Source: an uncultured Flavobacteriaceae bacterium
Lineage (GTDB): Bacteria; Bacteroidota; Bacteroidia; Flavobacteriales; Flavobacteriaceae
Length of the DNA: 64,000 nt
Assembly: GCA_947486785.1 (NCBI GenBank)
Contig: CANKUU010000012.1
Span: forward strand, 56,965-120,964
Direction: 5' to 3'
Shown here: positions 36,021 through 44,249 of the stretch, piece after piece
How the letters are laid out: every line of letters begins with the position of its first letter
Position numbering within the stretch: position 1 is the stretch's first letter
Notes under the pieces: generated by a model
Databases searched by the model: none
Told to the model about the DNA's origin: nothing
Seen by the model: only the letters and a program-made list of their open reading frames with translations
Translations under genes and position numbers: made by a program

Positions 36021-36046
36021 TTTTACTAATAAAGAAAAATACATTT

Positions 36047-36733
36047 ATGTCTTTTATAAAATTAAGTTTATTATCTATTTTTTTTCTTTTTTCATCAAGT
36101 TGTCAATCGACCCAGAAAAAAAAATCTAAAACAGAAAACCAAGAACCAGCACAAGAAGTTACTAAACTTTCACAGGAAGAACTTGAAGCTTTTGAGACGG
36201 CATATTTCGCAAGTGGATGTTTCTGGTGTGTTGAAGCTATTTTTGAAAGTGTTAAAGGAGTTAAAGAGGTTATTTCTGGCTATGCAGGTGGCACCGAGGA
36301 GAACCCAACCTACCAGCAAGTGGGTGGTGGAATGACTAGCCACGCAGAAGCTGTTGAAGTTTATTACGATCCTAAAGTAATTACATTTACTCAACTTGTT
36401 CAAGTATTTTTTGGATCGCATGATCCTACTACGCTTAATCGTCAAGGACCAGACCGAGGAACACAATATCGATCTATAGCCTTTTACAAAAATGAAAATG
36501 AAAAAGAAATTATAGAGGCATATATAGGGGCATTAGAAGATCAAAATGTGTATAACGGAGATCCGATTACCACAGAGGTTAAGCCGTTAACAAAATTTTG
36601 GCCTGCTGAAGATTATCACCAAGACTATGAAAAAAATCATCCAAATAACTCCTATATTACCAATGTCTCAATACCCAGATTAAATAGGTTTAAAAAGAAT
36701 TTTGGAGATTTTTTAAAAAAGGAAACGCATTAA
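36047..36733 (+). CDS. msrA: Peptide-methionine (S)-S-oxide reductase MsrA, lipoprotein form
   Basis: Repairs oxidised methionine in proteins. The 228-residue protein contains the active site FASGCFWCVEAIFE (nucleophilic Cys ~58) and the MsrA core YQQVGGGMTSHAEAVEVYYD, FFGSHDPTTLNRQGPDRGTQ and WPAEDYHQDY. Unlike the cytosolic enzyme it has an N-terminal lipoprotein signal (SIFFLFSSSC, Cys ~19) and a ~35-residue charged linker, so it should act outside the cytoplasm. There is no MsrB domain in the chain. It is a single gene with a -7 box at 36013. Confidence 0.95.
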   Translation: MSFIKLSLLSIFFLFSSSCQSTQKKKSKTENQEPAQEVTKLSQEELEAFETAYFASGCFWCVEAIFESVKGVKEVISGYAGGTEENPTYQQVGGGMTSHAEAVEVYYDPKVITFTQLVQVFFGSHDPTTLNRQGPDRGTQYRSIAFYKNENEKEIIEAYIGALEDQNVYNGDPITTEVKPLTKFWPAEDYHQDYEKNHPNNSYITNVSIPRLNRFKKNFGDFLKKETH

Positions 36734-37293
36734 ACCATTTTTAAAAAAGTGAAGATCGTTCATTCATTTTAAGAAAGAGACTACTTTAAACAAGAACCTT
36801 AGGATAATTTATTGTTAAAAAACATACTATCTTTTCAATAAAAACGGCTTTAAAATATAGTATTTAATTTTTTATCAAACAAAGCGTTCTAAATTTCGTA
36901 ATCCAGCTTTAAAGCGCTTCTCAAGTCATAGTTTTTAACTTGTTCGATAAGTATACCTACTTAAAAACATAGACTTAGAACTTTAAAAGATTAAACTTAA
37001 TAAAAATTTGATCTGATCATACATCTGTTTATGCTGAAAAAGTTCATTACTATGTTTAGTTACCTATATTTAATAAATCATATCTCAAAGTAAAATTATT
37101 CAAAAAATATTTTGTCATCCTTAACAAAAACAACCTTTTTTAAAAGGTAGCTATCCCTTATTTTTACATTCTTTATCAAGTATTATTTTTTTTAAGCAAA
37201 AAATGCAGGCAAATATGAGCGTCGCCCAAAATTAATAGACCTATCCAGATTTTTACTGTATAAATTGTGAATTAGCAGAAGACATTCTTATTT
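36734..37293. other. 560 bp gap without a recognisable gene
   Basis: AT-rich, with stops in all frames. No tRNA-like cloverleaf, hairpin plus T-run, or repeat was noticed. Confidence 0.5.
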
Positions 37294-38199
37294 ATGAAAC
37301 AAGTTACCATAAGCACACCATTTATTACCCTTATAGTTCTTAATTATGGCGCTATTATTCAAAAACTACTAATTAAAGATAAAGAGGGTAATTCATTTAA
37401 TGCCGTTGTAGGTTTTGATTTTCCTAATAACTATATAAAAGATAATATCTTTTTAGGCGCATGTGTTGGTCGCTTTGCTGGTCGTATATCAAATGGCGGT
37501 TTCTATATTGATCGTCAATTCTATCATTTATTTGAACAAAAAGGTATTCATTTACATGGTGGTCAAGTAGGGTTTGGAAGAAAAGAATGGCAGATTAAAG
37601 AAGTACATCATGGCAGACAACCGTTCGTAACTTTAACTTATGAGAGTAAACATTTAGAGGAAGGCTACCCAGGTAATTTAACGGCTGCAGTAACCTATAA
37701 ACTAATAAACAATGCATTAATTATTACCCACCAAGCCTCAACCGATAGAGCTACAGTAGTAAATTTAACAAATCATAGTTATTTTAAAGTAGACCACGCA
37801 CCCACCATAAATAACTGGCGTTTAAAGCTAAATGCTTCACAAATGGCAGAAACGTTTCCAAATATGTTACCTACGGGTAAACTTGTAGCCACCTCGAATA
37901 CATCGTTTGACTTTTTAACAGAAAAAGAGCTTGGTAGTACTCGTCTTAATACACCCTTCAAAGTGGAATCATCATCTGAAGTTGCAGCTAGAATATCCTC
38001 TGATAAATCAGGAATTTCTTTAGAAGTATTTACCGACCAACCTGCCATGGTGGTATACACCCCTGCTACTTTTCCTGCAATATGTTTTGAGACTCAAAAC
38101 TTTCCTGACGCACCTAATCAAGCTAATTTTCCGAGTAGCATATTACGGCCTGGTGAGCATTATAAAAATGAGTCTACATTTATTTTTGATCTCTTATAG
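37294..38199 (+). CDS. galM: Aldose 1-epimerase (galactose mutarotase)
   Basis: Interconverts the anomers of hexoses. The 301-residue protein has no signal peptide, so it is cytosolic. Family motifs are LNYGAIIQKLLIKDKEG, GACVGRFAGRISNG (with the substrate Arg), IHLHGGQVGFGRKEW (His), the catalytic-acid His in NLTNHSYFKV, and the catalytic-base Glu in ICFETQNFPDAPN. It ends with the typical LRPGEHYKNESTFIF. No galactose kinase or transporter gene lies beside it, so the sugar cannot be fixed from context. Confidence 0.92.
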   Translation: MKQVTISTPFITLIVLNYGAIIQKLLIKDKEGNSFNAVVGFDFPNNYIKDNIFLGACVGRFAGRISNGGFYIDRQFYHLFEQKGIHLHGGQVGFGRKEWQIKEVHHGRQPFVTLTYESKHLEEGYPGNLTAAVTYKLINNALIITHQASTDRATVVNLTNHSYFKVDHAPTINNWRLKLNASQMAETFPNMLPTGKLVATSNTSFDFLTEKELGSTRLNTPFKVESSSEVAARISSDKSGISLEVFTDQPAMVVYTPATFPAICFETQNFPDAPNQANFPSSILRPGEHYKNESTFIFDLL

Positions 38200-38274
38200 G
38201 TTCTAAAACACTAAAAAGTAACCGAAAACAGAAATTACTTTATTACTTTAGAGACAAGTAAGTTAAAAATACAT

Positions 38275-38844
38275 ATGAAATTAAAAATATGGCTAAAAAG
38301 CCTCATAGTTGTTTTAGGAGTACTATTCATCCTTTTCAGGTTTGTTGGATGGCCTATGTTGAAAGAAAAAACCAAACAAATTAGCCCTCAAAAAATTACA
38401 ACATATAATGAAGACGGTTTCGATTTAGCTATTTCTTATTCTAGTCCTTATAAAAAAGGCAGAGTAATTTTCGGCGAATTAGTACCATTTGATAAAGTAT
38501 GGCGTACAGGTGCTAACGAGCCTACTACTTTTACAACAATAAATGCAATTAAAATTAGAGATAAAAAGCTACCAGCAGGCACCTACTCTTTATGGACAAT
38601 ACCAGGGAAAAACAGCTGGAGAGTAATACTAAACAAAGAAGTGCCCGAATGGGGTGTTACACTTTTGAGCGGAGCAACAGAAACTGCTAGAGACCCCGAA
38701 TATGACGCCATTGAAGTTACCGTTCCTTCAATATCACTTAAAAAACCAATAGAAAGTTTAGATATATCTTTTAAAGTCACCACACAATTATATTTGTCTT
38801 TAGCATGGGATAGCACCGAAATACAAGTACCAATTAACAAATAA
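38275..38844 (+). CDS. DUF2911 family protein, membrane anchored
   Basis: The 189-residue protein has an N-terminal hydrophobic anchor (LIVVLGVLFILFRFVGWPM). The rest is a DUF2911 domain, recognised by SYSSPYKKGRVIFGELVPFD, then KVWRTGANEPTTFTT, then LPAGTYSLWTIPG and WRVILNKEVPEWG. The family is widespread in Bacteroidota and has no known activity. Its stop is 2 bp before the TTG start of meaB, implying co-transcription. Confidence 0.88.
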   Translation: MKLKIWLKSLIVVLGVLFILFRFVGWPMLKEKTKQISPQKITTYNEDGFDLAISYSSPYKKGRVIFGELVPFDKVWRTGANEPTTFTTINAIKIRDKKLPAGTYSLWTIPGKNSWRVILNKEVPEWGVTLLSGATETARDPEYDAIEVTVPSISLKKPIESLDISFKVTTQLYLSLAWDSTEIQVPINK

Positions 38845-38846
38845 CC

Positions 38847-39884
38847 TTGAGTACAGCAAAAAACACAAGAAAAGATCGCGTTTTTGAAATTCAAAATAAA
38901 CGAAAACAGCAGCTTAGCACTAAAGACTTAACTTTGGGTGTTATTCAAGGAAACAGTACAGCTTTGTCTCGTGCGATAACCTTAGTAGAAAGCACAAAAA
39001 AAGAACATCACGAACAAGCAAATGCAATAATTGAAGAATGTCTTAAAATTACTACTAAGACGATTCGAATAGGAATTACTGGAGTACCAGGCGTAGGCAA
39101 AAGCACATTTATTGAAGCCTTTGGAAAAAGACTTACCCGTTTAGGTAAAAAAGTAGCTGTTTTGGCAGTTGATCCATCAAGTACGCAAACAAGAGGAAGT
39201 ATTCTAGGAGATAAAACTCGCATGCAAGAATTAGTTCGCGATACAAATGCTTTTATACGCCCATCTCCTTCAGGAGTTTCACTAGGGGGTGTAGCACGCA
39301 AAACCCGTGAAACAATAATATTATGCGAGGCAGCGGGTTACGATATTATTTTGGTAGAAACGGTTGGTGTTGGTCAAAGTGAAACTGCAGTACATAGTAT
39401 GGTCGATTTTTTTTTACTCTTAAAATTACCTGGCGCAGGGGATGAACTTCAGGGAATAAAAAGAGGTATTATTGAAATGGCAGACGCTATCATTATCAAC
39501 AAGGCTGATGGTGATAATATGAAACTTGCCAGAGCTGCCTCTATTGACTTTACGAGAGCCCTACATCTATATCCACCAAAAGAAAACGGATGGGTGCCAA
39601 AAGTATTAAGCTGCTCTGCATTAAAAAAGCAAGGTTTAGACGAAATATGGCAAGTTATAAAGACTTACATAGCACTAAGTACAAAGTCTGAAAATTTCTA
39701 CCTAAAGAGAAAAAAACAAAATAAAAATTGGTTGTTACAAACCATCGATGACGAATTAAAACTTAAATTTTATCATGATTCTCAAGTTTCAAAGGAACTA
39801 GAAAAATATATTCAACAAGTACAAAATAATAAAATTTCACCTTTTCGAGCTGCTGAAAAATTGATGCTTATGCATCATAAATAA
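38847..39884 (+). CDS. meaB: Methylmalonyl-CoA mutase-associated GTPase MeaB
   Basis: G3E-family GTPase (ArgK/MeaB) that protects and reloads adenosylcobalamin-dependent methylmalonyl-CoA mutase. The 345-residue protein has the P-loop GVPGVGKST (about residues 79-87), VLAVDPSSTQTRGSILGDKT with a switch region, the ETVGVGQSE segment, and the guanine-specificity motif NKADG. It begins with TTG at 38847, 2 bp after the DUF2911 stop. The adenosyltransferase that makes the cofactor is encoded at 9848; the mutase itself is not in the window. Confidence 0.95.
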   Translation: MSTAKNTRKDRVFEIQNKRKQQLSTKDLTLGVIQGNSTALSRAITLVESTKKEHHEQANAIIEECLKITTKTIRIGITGVPGVGKSTFIEAFGKRLTRLGKKVAVLAVDPSSTQTRGSILGDKTRMQELVRDTNAFIRPSPSGVSLGGVARKTRETIILCEAAGYDIILVETVGVGQSETAVHSMVDFFLLLKLPGAGDELQGIKRGIIEMADAIIINKADGDNMKLARAASIDFTRALHLYPPKENGWVPKVLSCSALKKQGLDEIWQVIKTYIALSTKSENFYLKRKKQNKNWLLQTIDDELKLKFYHDSQVSKELEKYIQQVQNNKISPFRAAEKLMLMHHK

Positions 39885-39890
39885 ATATGC

Positions 39891-39898
39891 TAAATTTG
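39891..39898 (+). promoter_or_regulatory. Putative -7 box (TAAATTTG) before the GT2/flippase genes
   Basis: Exact TAnnTTTG match, 20 bp before the ATG at 39919. The nearest upstream TTG (39861) is 27 bp away, slightly too far for a standard -33. Confidence 0.5.
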
Positions 39899-39918
39899 CG
39901 AATCAACAAACTCAATCA

Positions 39919-40878
39919 ATGCGCATAATTACCGACTCTTTTATTTCTATTGTAGTACCATTTTACAACGAACAAGACAATGCTGTTTTGTTAACTGAAA
40001 AAATTCATGAAAGTTTAACGGGCTATTCTTACGAAATTATTTATGTAGATGATTTTTCTACAGATAATACTCGTAAAGTGGTTAAAGCTATGAATGATGA
40101 AAAAGTTCACCTAATAGAACTTAAAAAAAATTACGGTCAAAGTTTAGCACTTGCAGCTGGTTTAGATTATGCAAAAGGAGAATATATAATTACTATGGAT
40201 GGTGATTTACAAAATGACCCTAGTGATATTCCTGAAATGTTGAGCTATGCTATTAAAGAAGAATATGATGTGGTAACTGGCATTAGACAAAAAAGAAAAG
40301 ATTCTTTAGTTAAGAAAATACCTTCAAAAATTGCTAATTTTTTAGTTAGGCGGGTAACCAAATTAGATATAAAAGATAACGGTTGCGCCTTAAAAGTGTT
40401 TACAAAAGATATCGCAAAAGAACTAAATTTATATGGTGAAATGCACCGTTTTATTACACTACTAGCCCATTTAGAAGGTGCTCAAATAAAGCAAGTACCT
40501 GTGAAACATCATGCCAGACATGCAGGTGTTTCAAAGTATGGTCTTGAACGTGTTTTTAAAGTAATTGCAGATATGATGTTGTTACTTTTTATTCGAAAAT
40601 ATTTTCAGAGGCCTATTCACTTATTCGGTATTTTTGGAGTGTTACTTATCATCCTAGGGAGTTTAATAAATTGCTATTTACTGCTAATGAAATTTGGATT
40701 TGGACAAGATATTGGCACTAGACCACTTTTAATATTTGGTTTAATGTTCATTTTAGCGGGTATTCAATTATTTACCATTGGTATTCTAATGGAACTATTG
40801 ATTCGCACTTACTATGAATCTCAAAACAAACGCCCCTTTAGAATTAAAAAAATTACAATAGGTGGCAAATCTTCGTAA
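39919..40878 (+). CDS. GT2 polyprenyl-phosphate glycosyltransferase (GtrB/DPM1-like)
   Basis: Transfers a sugar from a nucleotide donor to undecaprenyl phosphate on the cytoplasmic face. The 319-residue protein starts with SIVVPFYNEQDNAVLLTEKI. The donor-binding DDFSTDNT and the DxD-type MDGDLQNDPSDIPEM are typical of the DPM1/ArnC/GtrB group. Two C-terminal spans (about residues 235-300) anchor it. The next gene overlaps it by 17 bp and encodes a flippase-like protein; convergent genes encode a GT39 transferase and a PAP2 phosphatase, together a complete lipid-linked sugar route. Confidence 0.88.
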   Translation: MRIITDSFISIVVPFYNEQDNAVLLTEKIHESLTGYSYEIIYVDDFSTDNTRKVVKAMNDEKVHLIELKKNYGQSLALAAGLDYAKGEYIITMDGDLQNDPSDIPEMLSYAIKEEYDVVTGIRQKRKDSLVKKIPSKIANFLVRRVTKLDIKDNGCALKVFTKDIAKELNLYGEMHRFITLLAHLEGAQIKQVPVKHHARHAGVSKYGLERVFKVIADMMLLLFIRKYFQRPIHLFGIFGVLLIILGSLINCYLLLMKFGFGQDIGTRPLLIFGLMFILAGIQLFTIGILMELLIRTYYESQNKRPFRIKKITIGGKSS

Positions 40879-41737
40879 GAAAGGAATCACGTTATTAAAA
40901 ATAGTTGTTAGTGCGTTACTAATCTATTTTATCTTTACAAAGCTAAATAGTGTTGAGATACTAAATATTTTAAAGGATGCCGATTGGTTGTATTTGCTAA
41001 TAGCGCTGTTATTAATAGTTATTTCAAAATTAATAGCTTCATTTCGGCTTAATTTATATTTTCATCAACTACATGTCTTTTTAACGCAAAAAAGCAATCT
41101 AAAACTATATTTACTGGGCATGTTTTACAACCTATTTCTACCTGGTGGTATTGGCGGTGATACCTATAAAGGATACCTGATAAAAAAAAAGTTTGAAGTA
41201 AGCACTAAACAAATAGTAGCCGTTTTAGTACTTGACCGTTTAAGCGGCTTACTTTTAATATCGGTTTACACTTGTATATTAGCCTTATTTATACAAAACA
41301 GTTTTTTTGCTGATTATAAAGTTTTATTTGGCTTAGCCATACCCTGTGGATTTATATTTTTTTGGTTTATAAACACAAAGTTTTTTAGACCTGTATTACC
41401 CGTTTTGTGGCGATCCGTTGGCTACTCTTCACTCGTACAATTAGTTCAATTAATTAGTATCTTTTTTCTTCTAATGGCACTTGGCATTACCGGCAACATA
41501 ATTGCTTATTTGTTTATTTTTTTAATTTCATCTATTGTATCGGTAGTACCTTTAACCATTGGCGGTATTGGTAGTCGAGAAATTACATTTCTATACGGTG
41601 CAACATTGCTTGAACTTAATGCAAATTCTTCGGTCGCAGTCAGTTTACTGTTTTTTCTAATGACCGCTATCATCTCGTTAACCGGTATTGTGTATCACTT
41701 TAAAAAAATAGAATTAAAAGTTATACCAAAAATCTAA
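40862..41737 (+). CDS. UPF0104/LPG-synthase-type membrane protein, putative flippase
   Basis: The 291-residue integral membrane protein has about seven spans. It resembles the AglD/LPG synthase transmembrane domain family, recognised by FYNLFLPGGIGGDTYKGYLI, AVLVLDRLSGLL and VPLTIGGIGSREI. The proposed start is GTG at 40862, overlapping the GT2 gene by 17 bp, which implies tight translational coupling. In context it probably flips or handles the lipid-linked sugar made by the GT2 enzyme; that role is inference. Its stop codon overlaps the convergent stop of the GT39 gene by 4 bp. Confidence 0.82.
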   Translation: MANLRKKGITLLKIVVSALLIYFIFTKLNSVEILNILKDADWLYLLIALLLIVISKLIASFRLNLYFHQLHVFLTQKSNLKLYLLGMFYNLFLPGGIGGDTYKGYLIKKKFEVSTKQIVAVLVLDRLSGLLLISVYTCILALFIQNSFFADYKVLFGLAIPCGFIFFWFINTKFFRPVLPVLWRSVGYSSLVQLVQLISIFFLLMALGITGNIIAYLFIFLISSIVSVVPLTIGGIGSREITFLYGATLLELNANSSVAVSLLFFLMTAIISLTGIVYHFKKIELKVIPKI

Positions 41738-43392
41738 TAAATATGTACGAGGTGCATCTTATTTAGTACTTTTTTTCTTGAGGAAGAAACAAGAAATTTA
41801 GCCTGTAACCTTGTAATTCTAAATTGGTTTTCGCTATACTTCATATCCCAATCGAAACCAGCATTTTTAAGTTGTTGCAACTCTAAATCGTTTGCATATA
41901 TCCAAATATCATTTTTATTTTTAAGCTTATTTAAAGTAGTGATCTTCACAGGTCTTTGGTTGTAAAAATCTAAAGCCCATGTATACCTGTTAGATATTTT
42001 ATAAATATGATCTACTGAAATTTGCTCTCGCGCTATGGTATGCGCCATTGACGACCCTGCCTGATACTTTAAAAGTTCAGGGTAAAAATGCAGATTTAAA
42101 ACTACATTTAATAGTATGGCGCTACATACTGATAATGTGATAATTCTTAAACAACTAGACTCTGGCTTTAAATAGTAATAAACAACGACACCTAATACGC
42201 CTGCAAATAAAATTATTGCATAAATACTATTTATCTTAAAAACAAAAAAGCATATCAATACCGAGGTAATAAAAACTAAAATTAGGACAAAATACTGCAC
42301 CACTAAAAGCACCCTTGTAGTTTGTACATTTTTACTTTCATGTAAACTATACAAATAAGAAGCAGTTAAAACAGCAAACAAAGGCATTGTAATGTTTAGA
42401 TAATGAGGAAGCTTAAACTGCGCAAAACTTATCAACAAGAAAATAAAGATTATACCTCCTAAAGTAAGAAACTCTTGACCTAAAATTTGTTTAAATTTAA
42501 GTTTATAAAAAGCTTTTATTCTAGTTTTAAAGGCCATTATGCCAAGTGCCGTCCATGGAATAAAAACCCATAAAAATGTGTGAAAAAAGAACAAATAATC
42601 ACTACTATTTTTACCTATTCCTTCTCCACTTAGTCGCTCAAAGCTTTGTTCCCAAAAAATAAAGAAAATACCACTTCGACCGCTTTTTCCGCGAATAATT
42701 TTCTCTGGATGCAAATCAAACTGGTGATAATATGCATAAAGCATAGGGCATATTGCAAGACCAAATACAAGCAAAGCCACAATCACTTTCCAGCTTATAA
42801 ATCGTTGCCATTTACGGGTATATGCTAAATGGCATAATAATGGAAAGCCCATTACAACCAATGCAATTTGCCCCTTTGTTGAAAATGCGATACCAGCACC
42901 AAAAGCACCTAGCACAATATGTAGTAACTTTTTTGTTTCTATATAGGCCGTAAGTTGCCATATCGCAAAAATGGTAAAGCCCGTTAATACCGCATCTGTA
43001 CGAACATCAATTACAGATAGTACAATAGTCTGGGTAGTCATAAATATGAGCGCCGCCAACTTACCAACTTCTTTATTGTACAGCACTTTACCCAAACCAA
43101 AACAACTAAAAGCACCTAGTAATATAGCTAATAAACCAGGTATACGATATGCCCAATCATGAATTCCGAAGAGCTTAAAAGACAGCGCCGCCAACCAATA
43201 ATGCATATGAGGCTTATCAAGATATTCTTCAGGTCCCTTAAAAAGACTAAGAAAATCATTCTCTTGAACCATGCGCATAGCCATTACCGCAAATTGAGCA
43301 GAATCATTTTCAAATAAGGTTACGAACATTCCAGTGATATAAACTAGAACGATCAAAACAATTAAAAACCAATATCTAGCATTTGAGATCAT
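41734..43392 (-). CDS. GT39-type (ArnT/PMT-like) membrane glycosyltransferase
   Basis: The 552-residue membrane protein has ~11-12 spans. The N-terminal part shows the PMT signature: an acidic first loop (TLFENDSAQFAVMAMRM), then EYLDKPHMHYWLAALSFKLF and WAYRIPGLL. Such enzymes move a sugar from a polyprenyl phosphate to lipid A or a protein on the outer face of the inner membrane. It is co-directional with the PAP2 gene (ATGA overlap) and convergent with the GT2/flippase pair, 4 bp overlap at the stops. The acceptor is unknown; lipid A modification is the obvious guess. Confidence 0.88.
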   Translation of the reverse strand: MISNARYWFLIVLIVLVYITGMFVTLFENDSAQFAVMAMRMVQENDFLSLFKGPEEYLDKPHMHYWLAALSFKLFGIHDWAYRIPGLLAILLGAFSCFGLGKVLYNKEVGKLAALIFMTTQTIVLSVIDVRTDAVLTGFTIFAIWQLTAYIETKKLLHIVLGAFGAGIAFSTKGQIALVVMGFPLLCHLAYTRKWQRFISWKVIVALLVFGLAICPMLYAYYHQFDLHPEKIIRGKSGRSGIFFIFWEQSFERLSGEGIGKNSSDYLFFFHTFLWVFIPWTALGIMAFKTRIKAFYKLKFKQILGQEFLTLGGIIFIFLLISFAQFKLPHYLNITMPLFAVLTASYLYSLHESKNVQTTRVLLVVQYFVLILVFITSVLICFFVFKINSIYAIILFAGVLGVVVYYYLKPESSCLRIITLSVCSAILLNVVLNLHFYPELLKYQAGSSMAHTIAREQISVDHIYKISNRYTWALDFYNQRPVKITTLNKLKNKNDIWIYANDLELQQLKNAGFDWDMKYSENQFRITRLQAKFLVSSSRKKVLNKMHLVHIY

Positions 43393-43958
43393 AGGGTATA
43401 CTTGATAAGCTTTATTGTGTATAATTTTGCAAAAAGCCAGCCAAAAAAGAGACCAACAAGCATACCAGAGAATACATCTAGCGGAAAATGAACTCCAATA
43501 TATATTCTACTATAGCCAACAAAAAATGCCCAACTAAGTAATATAATTGGTATAAATTTATACCTCTGATTTAAAAGTATAGAAAAGAAAACGGCAACTG
43601 CCATTGTATTTGATGCGTGACCAGAAAAATATCCAAATTGCCCACCGCAATACGATTTTACTAATCGCATTAATTGATTTACACTAGTGTCATGACAGGG
43701 TCGCAGACGACCAATGCCATATTTAAAAAAATCGGTTAAACCATTGGTGACTATAATCATGAGTACAGCTGCTAAAACTAAAATTATCGTTTTTTTTAAA
43801 CCTAGTTGTTGAAATGAAACTGCAAGTAGTACTAGGTAAATAGGTATAGAACTGAACTTGTTGGTGACAAACAACCAAAACCCGTCCCACGTGCTGGTAC
43901 CCAAATTATTGAGTAATAAAAACAACTCTTTATCAAAATTCAGTAATTCTTCTAGCAT
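43389..43958 (-). CDS. PAP2 family lipid phosphatase
   Basis: The 189-residue membrane phosphatase has the three acid-phosphatase motifs: FKYGIGRLRPCHD (K-x6-RP), FGYFSGHASNT (SGH), and YSRIYIGVHFPLDVFSG (SR-x5-H-x3-D). Five to six spans are visible. It overlaps the start of the GT39 gene (ATGA) and follows a 75-residue acidic protein by 3 bp. Likely work: dephosphorylating undecaprenyl diphosphate or lipid A phosphate, which would fit the neighbouring lipid-linked sugar genes. Confidence 0.92.
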   Translation of the reverse strand: MLEELLNFDKELFLLLNNLGTSTWDGFWLFVTNKFSSIPIYLVLLAVSFQQLGLKKTIILVLAAVLMIIVTNGLTDFFKYGIGRLRPCHDTSVNQLMRLVKSYCGGQFGYFSGHASNTMAVAVFFSILLNQRYKFIPIILLSWAFFVGYSRIYIGVHFPLDVFSGMLVGLFFGWLFAKLYTIKLIKYTL

Positions 43959-43961
43959 AGG

Positions 43962-44189
43962 TTAATCTTCATAACGAGCTACCTCTCGGTCATAGAAGGC
44001 TGTAGCTTCTGCAATTAGCGTTTCTGCTTCGGTCTCTAATTCTTTTTGGTCTTCGGCTGTAAAATCTTCTAACCATTCAACTTCATCATTCTCTAAATTA
44101 ATTATAAATCTAGGGTATTGTGTATGTACAATAAAAACAGCGGAAGGATAATCGGTATTATCACCAAGCAAAAATTTAGGAAACTCCAT
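43962..44189 (-). CDS. Small acidic protein of unknown function
   Basis: The 75-residue soluble protein begins MEFPKFLLGDNTDYPSAVFI and continues with an Asp/Glu-rich helix (ENDEVEWLEDFTAEDQKELE). No signal peptide or span. I recognise it as a conserved flavobacterial hypothetical protein without a named domain. It is 3 bp upstream of the PAP2 gene and so heads that operon. Confidence 0.7.
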   Translation of the reverse strand: MEFPKFLLGDNTDYPSAVFIVHTQYPRFIINLENDEVEWLEDFTAEDQKELETEAETLIAEATAFYDREVARYED

Positions 44190-44249
44190 ATCAACAATTA
44201 AAATTAATAAATTAGCTTATGTAGTATATCCTCAAGGAGGTGTAACTAC

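Larger units (their letters stand above)
35726..36046. other. 321 bp gap with a terminator and a -7 box only
   Basis: Between the malectin lipoprotein gene and msrA. It holds the hairpin at 35899 and the box at 36013; nothing else is recognised. Confidence 0.5.

Noticed and set aside
26578..41752. The 15-mer TAAATATGTACGAGG occurs at 26578 and again at 41738
   Set aside because: In 64 kb of AT-rich DNA a few 15 bp matches are expected by chance; flanks do not extend the similarity.
44234..44242. A strong Shine-Dalgarno-like AAGGAGGTG on the plus strand
   Set aside because: No plus-strand gene follows; the flanking genes are on the minus strand and this group seldom uses such sites. Taken as chance.
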